A stretch of 64,000 bases of DNA, taken from assembly GCF_910593845.1 (NCBI RefSeq), contig NZ_CAJVAS010000018.1, forward strand, positions 1 through 64,000, written 5' to 3'. This DNA comes from Paenibacillus solanacearum. GTDB taxonomy: Bacteria; Bacillota; Bacilli; Paenibacillales; NBRC-103111. Below the pieces are notes generated by a model, which saw only the letters and a list, made by a program, of their open reading frames with translations, made no database searches and was not told the DNA's origin. Of this stretch, positions 8,272 through 15,672 are shown piece by piece; within the stretch, counting starts at the first letter, position 1; each line of letters starts with the position of its first letter. Position numbers and translations under genes: made by a program.

Positions 8272-9172
8272 TCCGGGCGTTCAGACGTCCGGGCGGTGCG
8301 GTTTTCGTCCGGGAACGCGGATGCGGAATGAACAATCCGTTTCGGCGGTTCTTTGGGAATTTTGCGTCGTTACCGTGTGATTGGCTTCTCGTTTGTACCG
8401 TTTTTTTCGGAAATCCTGGCCTTACGCTGCGGAGCCTGCGGATTGTCCCTCTGATTTTATTGTAGAGCGCAGGGTCCTTATGATGCTTGAATAAATTATA
8501 ATGCGGGCGCGTATTTGCCTCAATGAGCCAGACATTCCCCTCCCGATCGATGCCCATATCCAGACCGAGCTCCGATATGAGCGGAAATCGCCGTTCCAGC
8601 ACCTGCGCAATTTGATGGCCGAGCCTGTGCAAGGTTTGTTCCAATTCGTCAATCTGTTCGCCCTGCCAATCCGTGCTTTCCTGAATCGCGTTATGGACGA
8701 TAATCGATTTGCCGCCGCGGCAATGATTCGTCACCACCTGACCTTTGACTCCGAGCTTGCCCATGGAGCCCATGAATACCCACTTCGTTCTGGGCTTGAG
8801 CAGAAGTACGCGGAAATCGATTTTACGGTCCTGGATGTCGAGCAAATCGATTCCTTGCTGGATCACATAGCTTTTCTTCCCGATGATCTGGGCGAGATAG
8901 GCGTACAAGCAGTCGATCGCGATCGTTTTCTTGTCGGTAAGCGTCTGTACCTGAACCCAGTCCTCGTCGCGCGTCAGCTTAATGATGCCCCTCCCGCCGC
9001 CTCCGTAACAAGGCTTCACATATACGACCCGATATTTATCTAAAAAAACCAGGAGCTGTCCGTGCGAAAGTTTTGCCGTTTCGGGCAGATGCGGACGCAA
9101 TTCCGTATGCTCCCACAGCGCTTCATGCTTTCGCCATTTGCTCCACGGGTACATCTTGCCGAATAAACTCAT
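8234..9172 (-). CDS. YheC/YheD-family ATP-grasp, spore-coat-associated protein
   Basis: A 312-residue ATP-grasp enzyme of the YheC/YheD group, whose members are associated with the endospore coat in Bacillus. Seen motifs: nucleotide-binding VKPCYGGGGRGIIKL, IDFRVLLLK, LGLDMGIDREGNVWLIEAN with metal-binding Glu/Asn and TRPHYNLF. The catalytic core ends near residue 255; the remaining roughly 55 residues are basic and low-complexity (KFPKNRRNG, HPRSRTKTAPP), unlike the family, and their last part is antisense to the convergent OB-fold gene, so the natural stop may have been lost. ATG at 9172 is preferred because GGAGGTG precedes it by 7 bases. Ligase substrate is unknown. Confidence 0.85.
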   Translation of the reverse strand: MSLFGKMYPWSKWRKHEALWEHTELRPHLPETAKLSHGQLLVFLDKYRVVYVKPCYGGGGRGIIKLTRDEDWVQVQTLTDKKTIAIDCLYAYLAQIIGKKSYVIQQGIDLLDIQDRKIDFRVLLLKPRTKWVFMGSMGKLGVKGQVVTNHCRGGKSIIVHNAIQESTDWQGEQIDELEQTLHRLGHQIAQVLERRFPLISELGLDMGIDREGNVWLIEANTRPHYNLFKHHKDPALYNKIRGTIRRLRSVRPGFPKKTVQTRSQSHGNDAKFPKNRRNGLFIPHPRSRTKTAPPGRLNARTTADECRLRSRA

Positions 9173-9426
9173 CTTCTTGCACCTCCCAATCTTTTTCATG
9201 CCTATGTTCCTAATTTACTATATGCGGACATTCGTGTATGCGCGCCTGCACAAGGGCCTAATGGGCTGACGAGCTTTGGGCTGACGGCCAGGACAACATG
9301 TTGATATGGGGAAAATTGGAATATAATTTGATAGGCAACCGTCATAACGGACGTAATTGCTGGCTTCCAACCATGGAACAATATGGTATGATGAAAGCGA
9401 TGTTCTCTTGGGGAAGGAGCGATACG

Positions 9427-10224
9427 ATGAACGATTGCCGCAATGCATCGAAGCTGGATGTACAGGCTTACCTGAAGCGCATCGGCTACGACGGCCCGCT
9501 CGACGGCAGCGCTGAGACGCTGGCCCGGCTGCAGGAATGCCACCTCCACACGGTGCCGTATGAAAATCTCGATATGGTCCGCCGCATTCCGCTGTCGCTG
9601 GAGATCGAAGACTTGTTCGGCAAAATCGTCGAACGGGGCCGCGGCGGCTATTGCTTTGAGCTGAACGCGCTGTTCGGCTGGCTGCTGCGGGAGCTCGGTT
9701 ATCCGGTCACGGATTTCATGGCCCGCTTTTGGCGCGACGAGCCGAATCCTCCGCCGAAGCGACGCCATCGCGTATTGCAGGTTGAAGCCGAAGGAGCTTC
9801 CTATGTATGCGATGTCGGGGTAGGCGGCATTGTGCCCCGCCGGCCGCTTCGAATGGTCGAGGGGCTCGAACACCGGCAGGGAGACGAGACCTACCGGCTG
9901 GAGCGCGACCCGTATTACGGCTGGCTGCTGTGCGAGCATAAGCGCGACCAGTGGAGCCGGATTTATTCGTTTACGGAGGAGCCGCAGCTGCCCAAGGATT
10001 TCGTCATGGCCACGTACTGGTGCGAGAACGCGCCGGACTCGATCTTCACAGCCAGTCCGATGCTGGCCATCCGGACGGCAGAAGGCCGCAACACCGTCGC
10101 CGGAGAGGAATTTCGCATCTTTACCGCTGACGGCGTGAAGTCGTTTGTTCCGGAGAACGATGAACAATATCGCGAAGCGCTGCGAACGTATTTCGGCATT
10201 ACGCTCGGTCCGACGGAGCGTTAG
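9427..10224 (+). CDS. Arylamine N-acetyltransferase (NAT)
   Basis: A 265-residue cytosolic enzyme that transfers acetyl groups from acetyl-CoA to arylamines or hydroxylamines. The Cys-His-Asp triad is visible: Cys in RGRGGYCFELN (about residue 73), His in KRRHRVLQV (about 112) and Asp in YVCDVGVGG (about 127). The N-terminal signature LHTVPYENLD is also present. Length matches the family (about 260-280). ATG at 9427 follows GGAAGGAGC; an upstream in-frame ATG at 9298 lacks a site. It is monocistronic, ending at the terminator at 10236. Physiological substrate unknown. Confidence 0.93.
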   Translation: MNDCRNASKLDVQAYLKRIGYDGPLDGSAETLARLQECHLHTVPYENLDMVRRIPLSLEIEDLFGKIVERGRGGYCFELNALFGWLLRELGYPVTDFMARFWRDEPNPPPKRRHRVLQVEAEGASYVCDVGVGGIVPRRPLRMVEGLEHRQGDETYRLERDPYYGWLLCEHKRDQWSRIYSFTEEPQLPKDFVMATYWCENAPDSIFTASPMLAIRTAEGRNTVAGEEFRIFTADGVKSFVPENDEQYREALRTYFGITLGPTER

Positions 10225-10235
10225 GTCGGGTTGGA

Positions 10236-10273
10236 AGCGTCCCGGGTCCAAAGGACTCACGGGGCGTTTTTTG
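10236..10273 (+). terminator. Rho-independent terminator after the NAT gene
   Basis: An imperfect hairpin (GCGTCCCGGGTCC, loop AAA, GGACTCACGGGGCG) is followed by TTTTTTG. It isolates the NAT gene from the polyamine transporter operon. The rest of the roughly 300-base gap to 10526 holds no gene I can support. Confidence 0.75.
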
Positions 10274-10526
10274 TTTTTTGCGCATACGGCAGGCCATTGA
10301 TCGGGGATGGGGGCGGCTCTTCGGCGGGAGTTCGTTTAGGCTGTACGTCCGGCGGTACGGAGCCTCCCGTTCCGTACGAAGCCGCGAATGGTTAGGTACG
10401 CTAAATTTATTTTTTAAGCATAGAGGAAAATCGAAAATCGCGATGAATATAATACCGCGTAAACCATATTTTGGGCGGCCGATCATTTGAGGTCTGCAGC
10501 GAAGAGGCGAGAGGAGGGAGAAGACG

Positions 10527-11504
10527 ATGCTCGAATTGACGAAGCTGTCGAAGACGTACGATGACCATCGCGCCGTAACCGATGTTTCCCTGCGGATCGA
10601 CCCTGGAGAATTCGTTACGATTCTGGGGCCGAGCGGCTGCGGCAAGACGACGGTGCTTCGCATGCTGGCCGGGCTGGTGCAGCCGAGTTCGGGCCGGATC
10701 GTTCTGGACGGCCGGGATATTACGATGCTGCCGCCGTACAAGCGCGATCTGAACATGGTGTTCCAGCAGTACGCCTTGTTCCCGCACATGACGGTGGAGG
10801 ACAACATCTTGTTCGGGCTTCGGATGAAGAAGGTGGCAGCGGAGGAGCAGCGCAAGCGGCTGGCGCAGGTAGTGGAGCTGACCCGTCTGACCGGGTTGGA
10901 GCGGCGCAAGCCGCAGCAGCTGTCCGGCGGACAGCAGCAGCGCGTGGCCGTTGCGCGGGCGATCGTGAATCGGCCGAAGGTGCTGCTGCTGGACGAGCCG
11001 CTTGCGGCGCTCGATCTGCAGCTGCGCAAAAGCTTGCAGCATGAGCTGAAGCAGCTGCAAAAGCGGCTGGGCATTACGTTTATTTACGTTACGCATGACC
11101 AGGAGGAGGCGATGACGCTATCCGACCGCATCGTCGTCATGAACGGGGGCGTCTGCGAGCAGATCGGCGTGCCGCGCGAAGTATACGCAAGCCCGGCGAG
11201 TGTGTTCGTCGCTTCGTTCATCGGCGAGAACAATACGCTGCAAGAGCAGGGGCGGACCTACGCGATCCGGCCCGACAAAGTGAAGCTGGTCGCGCTCCGG
11301 GACAAACTGCCGGAGGGGAACCGGACGGGAATGATCGAAGATATGGCCGATACCGGCAGTCTGCTCAAGTTATACGTGCGGCCGGATGGCGGCGGACCAA
11401 GCTTGCTGGTGTATAAGTACGGCGACGAAGCGCAGGGCTGGCGGACGGGGCAGAAGGTGGCCTATGGCTGGGCTTCGCGGGACGAGGTGGTGCTCGTCCG
11501 GTGA
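10527..11504 (+). CDS. potA: Spermidine/putrescine ABC transporter, ATP-binding protein
   Basis: A 325-residue ATPase that powers polyamine import. Walker A GPSGCGKTT (about 35), Q-loop in MVFQQYALFPH, signature LSGGQQQRVAVARA, Walker B VLLLDEPLAALD and H-loop YVTHDQEEAM are all intact. The C-terminus (about 240-325: YAIRPDKVKLV) is a short TOBE-like regulatory domain, somewhat shorter than typical PotA of about 370 residues. Start at 10527 follows GAGGAGGGAG. It overlaps potB by 4 bases and heads a complete potABCD operon. Confidence 0.93.
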   Translation: MLELTKLSKTYDDHRAVTDVSLRIDPGEFVTILGPSGCGKTTVLRMLAGLVQPSSGRIVLDGRDITMLPPYKRDLNMVFQQYALFPHMTVEDNILFGLRMKKVAAEEQRKRLAQVVELTRLTGLERRKPQQLSGGQQQRVAVARAIVNRPKVLLLDEPLAALDLQLRKSLQHELKQLQKRLGITFIYVTHDQEEAMTLSDRIVVMNGGVCEQIGVPREVYASPASVFVASFIGENNTLQEQGRTYAIRPDKVKLVALRDKLPEGNRTGMIEDMADTGSLLKLYVRPDGGGPSLLVYKYGDEAQGWRTGQKVAYGWASRDEVVLVR

Positions 11505-12361
11505 ACAGAGGAACATGGTTGACCGTACCCGCCGTCGCGTGGCTGGGGCTTTTTTTTGCCGTTCCTGTGCTCGGGATCGGCGCGTTGTCGTTCATGAGCC
11601 GGGATAGCTACGGCCGCATCGTTTACTCCTTTACCGCGGAGAATTACTTGCGCGCGCTCGATCCGATTTATGTGCACATCGTCGGAGAGACGCTGCTGCT
11701 CGCCCTCGTGACGACGGCGCTGTGCGCGCTGCTCGGCTATCCGTTCGCGTATGCGATGACGCGGTTTGAGCGCAAATGGCAGGGCGTGCTGCTGCTGCTT
11801 ATTCTCGTTCCGTTCTGGATCAACATGCTGGTGCGTTCGTTCGCCTGGGTCATCTTATTGCGTTCGCAAGGCGTCGTCAACACGGTGCTGGAGCGGTGGG
11901 GGTGGATCGGCGAGCCGCTGCAGCTGCTGTACAACAAACAAGCCGTATTTCTCGGCATGGTGTACACGCTGCTCCCGTTCGTTATACTACCCGTCTATGT
12001 GACGCTGGAGAAGATCGACAAGTCGTGGCTTGAAGCGGCCTCCGATCTCGGAGCGGCGCCGCGCCGCGCGTTCTGGGCGGTCGTATGGCCGATGTCGCTG
12101 CCCGGGGTGTTCACCGGCTGCATGCTGGTGTTCGTCAGCTCGATCGGCATGTTCGTCATCCCCGACATTATGGGAGGGGCGAAGTCCCAGCTGCTCGGCA
12201 ACGTCATTCAGAACCAGTTCCTGTCGGCGAGAGACTGGCCCTTCGGTTCAGCTCTATCGGTGTATTTGATCATCTTGTCGCTGGCGGCCATCGGCGTCAT
12301 GCAGTCGTGGGTCAGCCGATTGACCGGGACCGGCGGAGCGAAGCGGGGTGGGATGAGATGA
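11501..12361 (+). CDS. potB: Spermidine/putrescine ABC transporter permease
   Basis: A 286-residue integral membrane protein with about six transmembrane segments and the binding-protein-dependent transport motif EAASDLGAAPRRAFWAVVWP (EAA loop that docks the ATPase). It starts at GTG 11501, overlapping the potA stop by 4 bases (GTGA), and overlaps potC by 4 bases, so translation is coupled. Pairs with PotC to form the channel. Confidence 0.93.
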   Translation: MNRGTWLTVPAVAWLGLFFAVPVLGIGALSFMSRDSYGRIVYSFTAENYLRALDPIYVHIVGETLLLALVTTALCALLGYPFAYAMTRFERKWQGVLLLLILVPFWINMLVRSFAWVILLRSQGVVNTVLERWGWIGEPLQLLYNKQAVFLGMVYTLLPFVILPVYVTLEKIDKSWLEAASDLGAAPRRAFWAVVWPMSLPGVFTGCMLVFVSSIGMFVIPDIMGGAKSQLLGNVIQNQFLSARDWPFGSALSVYLIILSLAAIGVMQSWVSRLTGTGGAKRGGMR

Positions 12362-13128
12362 CCGGAACCCGCCGTCGGTGGTCCGTCTATGTTTGGGCTA
12401 TCCTTGCTTTTTTGTACATACCGATTGCGGTCGTCATGCTGTACTCGTTCAATGACTCGCGGGTGAACGCGGTATGGCAGGGCTGGACGTGGAAATGGTA
12501 TGCATCGCTCGTGACGAACGACCGGGTCATCGAAGCGCTGCTGAACAGCCTGCTGGTTGGCGTCGTCTCGACCGTGATCGCCACCGCGCTTGGAACCGGC
12601 GCGGCGCTCGGGCTCGAGCGGTACCGGATGAAGGGCGAGCAAGCGGCGCGGGCGCTGCTGATGCTACCGGTGGTCGTACCGGACATCGTGATGGGCATCT
12701 CGCTGCTCGGCATGTTCAGCCAGCTGCTCATTCCGCTCGGGGCCGGGACGATGATCATCGCTCACGTCACGTTCAGTTTGTCGTTCGTATATGCCGTCGT
12801 CTCCGCACGGCTGCAAGGAACGAGCGGCGTATACGAGGAAGCGGCCGGCGATCTCGGGGCCGGGCCGTGGCAGACGTTCCGCTACGTGACGCTGCCGGTC
12901 ATCAGACCCGGAGTCGCTGCGGGCGCGCTGCTCGCTTTTACGTTATCGCTCGATGACTTCATGATCAGCTTCTTCGTGTCCGGTCCGGGCTCGACGACGC
13001 TGCCGCTCTACATTTACGGCTTGGTGAAAAGGGGCATCTCGCCCGAAATCAATGCGCTGTGCACGCTGATGATTGCGTTTACGATAGGCTCCGTCGCCTT
13101 GGCGGAACGCATCCGGCGAAGATCATAA
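12358..13128 (+). CDS. potC: Spermidine/putrescine ABC transporter permease
   Basis: A 256-residue membrane permease with about six transmembrane helices; first is VYVWAILAFLYIPIAVVML followed by the conserved YSFNDSR. The EAA loop is EEAAGDLGAGPWQTFRYVTL. ATG at 12358 overlaps the potB stop (ATGA), which decides the start; the same frame stays open back to 12085 inside potB but that part is not coding. Second half of the PotBC channel. Confidence 0.93.
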   Translation: MTGTRRRWSVYVWAILAFLYIPIAVVMLYSFNDSRVNAVWQGWTWKWYASLVTNDRVIEALLNSLLVGVVSTVIATALGTGAALGLERYRMKGEQAARALLMLPVVVPDIVMGISLLGMFSQLLIPLGAGTMIIAHVTFSLSFVYAVVSARLQGTSGVYEEAAGDLGAGPWQTFRYVTLPVIRPGVAAGALLAFTLSLDDFMISFFVSGPGSTTLPLYIYGLVKRGISPEINALCTLMIAFTIGSVALAERIRRRS

Positions 13129-13161
13129 CAGGCTGAGTCCACGAAAGGGGTTTTCAAGTCG

Positions 13162-14205
13162 ATGAAACGTTACGCAAGCTTGCTCGTATGCCTGCTGCTC
13201 GCGCTCGCCGTATTTTCCGGCTGTTCCTTAAAGGAGGAGCTGCGCATTTACAGCTGGGCCGACAATTTCGACGAGGACGTGCTGAAGGAGTTTGAGAAGA
13301 AATTCAATGTCAAGGTGCGCTACGATACGTTTTCGAACAACGAAGAGCTGCTGGCGAAGCTGCAAGCCGGAGGCTCGAAGTACGATCTGATCCAGCCTTC
13401 CGATTACATGGTAGCGACCATGATCAAGCTCGGGCTGCTCGAGGAGCTGAACAAAGACAATATCCCGAATGCGAAGAACATCGCCGCCAATATGCAAAAT
13501 CTGCCTTTCGACCCCGGCAACAAATATTCGCTCGTCTACACGTCAGGCGTAACCGGGATCGCATACAACAAAAAGTTCGTCAAAGATCCGATCCAAAGCT
13601 GGGCCGATCTGTGGAAGCCGCAGTATAAAGGCAAAGTCATCCTGCTCGACGACCAGAAGGAAGTCATCGGCATGGGGCTCAAAAAGAACGGATTTTCCAA
13701 CAGCACGAAGGATGAGAAGCAGCTGCAGACGGCCGTCGCCGATTTGAAAAATTTGCTGCCGAACGTGCTCGCCTTCGATACCGACAACATCAAGCAAAAG
13801 TTTATCGCCGAGGAAGCATGGATCGGCACGGTATGGTCCGGAGACGCGGCCAAAATCGTCAGTGAAGGCAAAAACATCGATCTCGGCTTCGTTGTCCCGA
13901 AGGAAGGCGCGCTGATCTTCGCGGATAATTATGCGATTCCGAAAGGAGCCAAAAACAAGGCGCTCGCCGAAAAGTTCATCAACTACATGTTCGAGCCGGA
14001 AGTGAGCGCCAAAAACTACGAGTCGATCGGCTACAGCGATCCGAACGAGAAAGCGCAGACGCTGCACAGCAAAGAGTTCCGCAGCATCCCGATGCTGAAC
14101 CTGACCGCCGATCAGCTGAAGCAAACGGAATGGATCAAGGATACCGGCGACCAGGCCAAAGCATACGACCGCCTGTGGACCGAGCTGAAAGCGGGCAAAA
14201 AGTAG
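13162..14205 (+). CDS. potD: Spermidine/putrescine-binding lipoprotein
   Basis: A 347-residue extracellular receptor for the polyamine importer. Lipoprotein signal peptide with lipobox VFSGC (about residues 17-21). Family features follow: LRIYSWADNFDEDVLKEFEK, YDLIQPSDYMVATMIK and IPYN-like segments in SLVYTSGVTGIAYNKK. Position last in potABCD, 33 bases after potC with AAAGGGG upstream, fits. Whether it prefers spermidine or putrescine cannot be told. Confidence 0.92.
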   Translation: MKRYASLLVCLLLALAVFSGCSLKEELRIYSWADNFDEDVLKEFEKKFNVKVRYDTFSNNEELLAKLQAGGSKYDLIQPSDYMVATMIKLGLLEELNKDNIPNAKNIAANMQNLPFDPGNKYSLVYTSGVTGIAYNKKFVKDPIQSWADLWKPQYKGKVILLDDQKEVIGMGLKKNGFSNSTKDEKQLQTAVADLKNLLPNVLAFDTDNIKQKFIAEEAWIGTVWSGDAAKIVSEGKNIDLGFVVPKEGALIFADNYAIPKGAKNKALAEKFINYMFEPEVSAKNYESIGYSDPNEKAQTLHSKEFRSIPMLNLTADQLKQTEWIKDTGDQAKAYDRLWTELKAGKK

Positions 14206-14240
14206 GACGCGGACACGCTGCGGGCGCACTTCATAATAGA

Positions 14241-14300
14241 AAAACATCTCTTCGTTTGGTAAAGTGAGAGTATTCCGCTGCCAGGCAGGAGATGTTTTTT
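14241..14300 (+). terminator. Terminator-like hairpin after potD
   Basis: AAAACATCTC (14241-14250) pairs with GAGATGTTTT (14289-14298) followed by further T. The 38-base loop contains its own small palindrome CTGCCAGGCAG. It could be a plain terminator or a small structured leader for the next gene, which starts 23 bases later. Confidence 0.6.
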
Positions 14301-14322
14301 CTTATCGAGATGGAGGATTGCA

Positions 14323-15315
14323 ATGATACGCTTTGGGGTTATCGGAACGAACTGGATTACGGAGAAATTCATTGAAGCGGCGCGCAAGACGGAAGGCTTT
14401 CTGCTGACGGCCGTCTATTCACGCACGGAGGCGAAGGCGCGCGCCTTCGCCGATGCATGGACGATTCCGCATTGCTTCACCGATGTGGAACGGATGGCGG
14501 AAAGTCCGGAGGTGGACGCGGTGTACATCGCGAGCCCGAACGCATTCCATGCGAGGCAGGCGATTGCCTGCATGAATCGCGGCAAGCACGTGCTCTGCGA
14601 GAAGCCGCTTGCTTCCAACGCGGACGAAGTGCGAGCGATGATCGAAGCGGCCCGGCGCAACGGGGTCGTGCTGATGGAGGCGTTAAAATCGACGACGGTT
14701 CCGCAGTTTCAGGCGGTCCGCGAGCATTTGCCGAAGATCGGGCGCGTGCGGCGGTATGCCGCAAGCTATTGCAAATATTCGTCCCGCTACGACGCCTACA
14801 AGCAGGGCACGGTGCTGAACGCGTTCAATCCGGAGCTGTCCAACGGCTCCTTGATGGACCTGGGCGTTTACTGCATCTATCCGCTGGCGGCGCTGTTCGG
14901 GAAGCCGGAGCAGATCATGGCCGGCGGCATCCTGCTGGACTCCGGGGTGGACGGCCAAGGAAGTTTGATTCTGAAGTACCGGGATATGGAAGCGGTCATT
15001 ATGCATTCGAAAATTTCAAATTCGGATTTGCCTGCCGAAATCCAGGGCGAGGATGGGACGATGGTTATCGATCAAATCAATGATCCGGGTCATGTGCATA
15101 TTCGTTACAGAGACGGCAGCGTCGAGAACATCGCGGCGCCGGACGAGATCAGCGCCATGACGTACGAGGTGCGGGAATTTATCGGGTTGCTGCAGCAAAA
15201 CCGTGCCGAATCGGCTATGAACTCTCATGCCGTTTCATTGATTGCAATGCAGATCATGGACGAGGCGAGAAAGCAGATGGGCCTCCGGTTCCCCGCGGAT
15301 TCCGCTATGCATTGA
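14323..15315 (+). CDS. Gfo/Idh/MocA-family NAD(P)-dependent oxidoreductase
   Basis: A 330-residue cytosolic dehydrogenase. N-terminal Rossmann fold begins IRFGVIGTNWITEKFI, with the conserved CEKPLASNADE (catalytic-region EKP) near residue 95 and the C-terminal alpha/beta substrate domain containing DLGVYCIYPL. Family members oxidise sugars, inositols or related diols with NAD(P). The closest pattern is the glucose-fructose-oxidoreductase-like branch with short YgjR-type members, but the substrate cannot be assigned. ATG at 14323 follows GATGGAGG. Alone on its transcript. Confidence 0.88.
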   Translation: MIRFGVIGTNWITEKFIEAARKTEGFLLTAVYSRTEAKARAFADAWTIPHCFTDVERMAESPEVDAVYIASPNAFHARQAIACMNRGKHVLCEKPLASNADEVRAMIEAARRNGVVLMEALKSTTVPQFQAVREHLPKIGRVRRYAASYCKYSSRYDAYKQGTVLNAFNPELSNGSLMDLGVYCIYPLAALFGKPEQIMAGGILLDSGVDGQGSLILKYRDMEAVIMHSKISNSDLPAEIQGEDGTMVIDQINDPGHVHIRYRDGSVENIAAPDEISAMTYEVREFIGLLQQNRAESAMNSHAVSLIAMQIMDEARKQMGLRFPADSAMH

Positions 15316-15340
15316 GGCCCAGGAAACGCAAATTTTTATA

Positions 15341-15369
15341 TTTACTGCCGAATTATGTAAGTGTATAAT
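15341..15369 (+). promoter_or_regulatory. Sigma-A-type promoter for the c-di-GMP riboswitch transcript
   Basis: TTTACT (15341-15346) and TATAAT (15364-15369) are separated by 17 bases, a good vegetative promoter. The expected transcript would start near 15376, about 70 bases before the aptamer. Confidence 0.7.
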
Positions 15370-15444
15370 GAATGGTGCATAGGAATCACAACGACTAGGC
15401 CGATATAACTAAAAAATACGTTTCATTTATGAAATGTCTAATGA

Positions 15445-15524
15445 TAAAGGCAAACCCATCGAAAGGTGGGGACGCAAAGCTACGGGTCTAAAGCGGGGGC
15501 GCTACGACAGCCGGGTTGCCGAAT
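15445..15524 (+). promoter_or_regulatory. Cyclic di-GMP-I (GEMM-I) riboswitch aptamer
   Basis: The aptamer core is plainly visible: GGCAAACC, a GAAA tetraloop on the first hairpin (ATCGAAAGGTGGGGACG), the conserved GCAAAGCTACGGGTCTAAAG, a second hairpin ending GCTACGACAGCCGGGTTGCC. GGCAA pairs with TTGCC to close the junction. This matches the GEMM-I family, which senses c-di-GMP. It lies between a promoter and an intrinsic terminator, ahead of a c-di-GMP-metabolism gene, so it most likely controls transcription termination; whether ligand turns the gene on or off cannot be read without folding. Confidence 0.93.
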
Positions 15525-15545
15525 TAGGAAGGGATCGCGATGATC

Positions 15546-15579
15546 AAATCCAGTCTTTATTCGGACTGGATTTTTTTTG
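15546..15579 (+). terminator. Riboswitch expression-platform terminator
   Basis: AAATCCAGTC (15546-15555) pairs with GACTGGATTT (15564-15573) and is followed by a run of T. It sits about 20 bases after the aptamer and about 90 before the coding start, as expected for a riboswitch-controlled terminator. Confidence 0.9.
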
Positions 15580-15672
15580 TTTTTTGCGGGAACCGCAATA
15601 GCAAGAGGCGGGCCGATGACCAGGGATCATCAGCGATGAACATCCAATAACGCGACAGGAGGATGCCGACTC

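Noticed and set aside
8265..8330. Three GTCCGGG copies looking like a repeat array
   Set aside because: Irregular spacing and the short GC-rich unit make this chance recurrence within the tail-coding region, not a CRISPR or regulatory array.
9202..10260. Minus-strand open frame of 352 codons
   Set aside because: Shadow of the arylamine N-acetyltransferase gene, which has a full catalytic triad.
12085..12357. Upstream extension of the potC frame
   Set aside because: It lies inside potB in another frame; the ATGA overlap at 12358 marks the real start.
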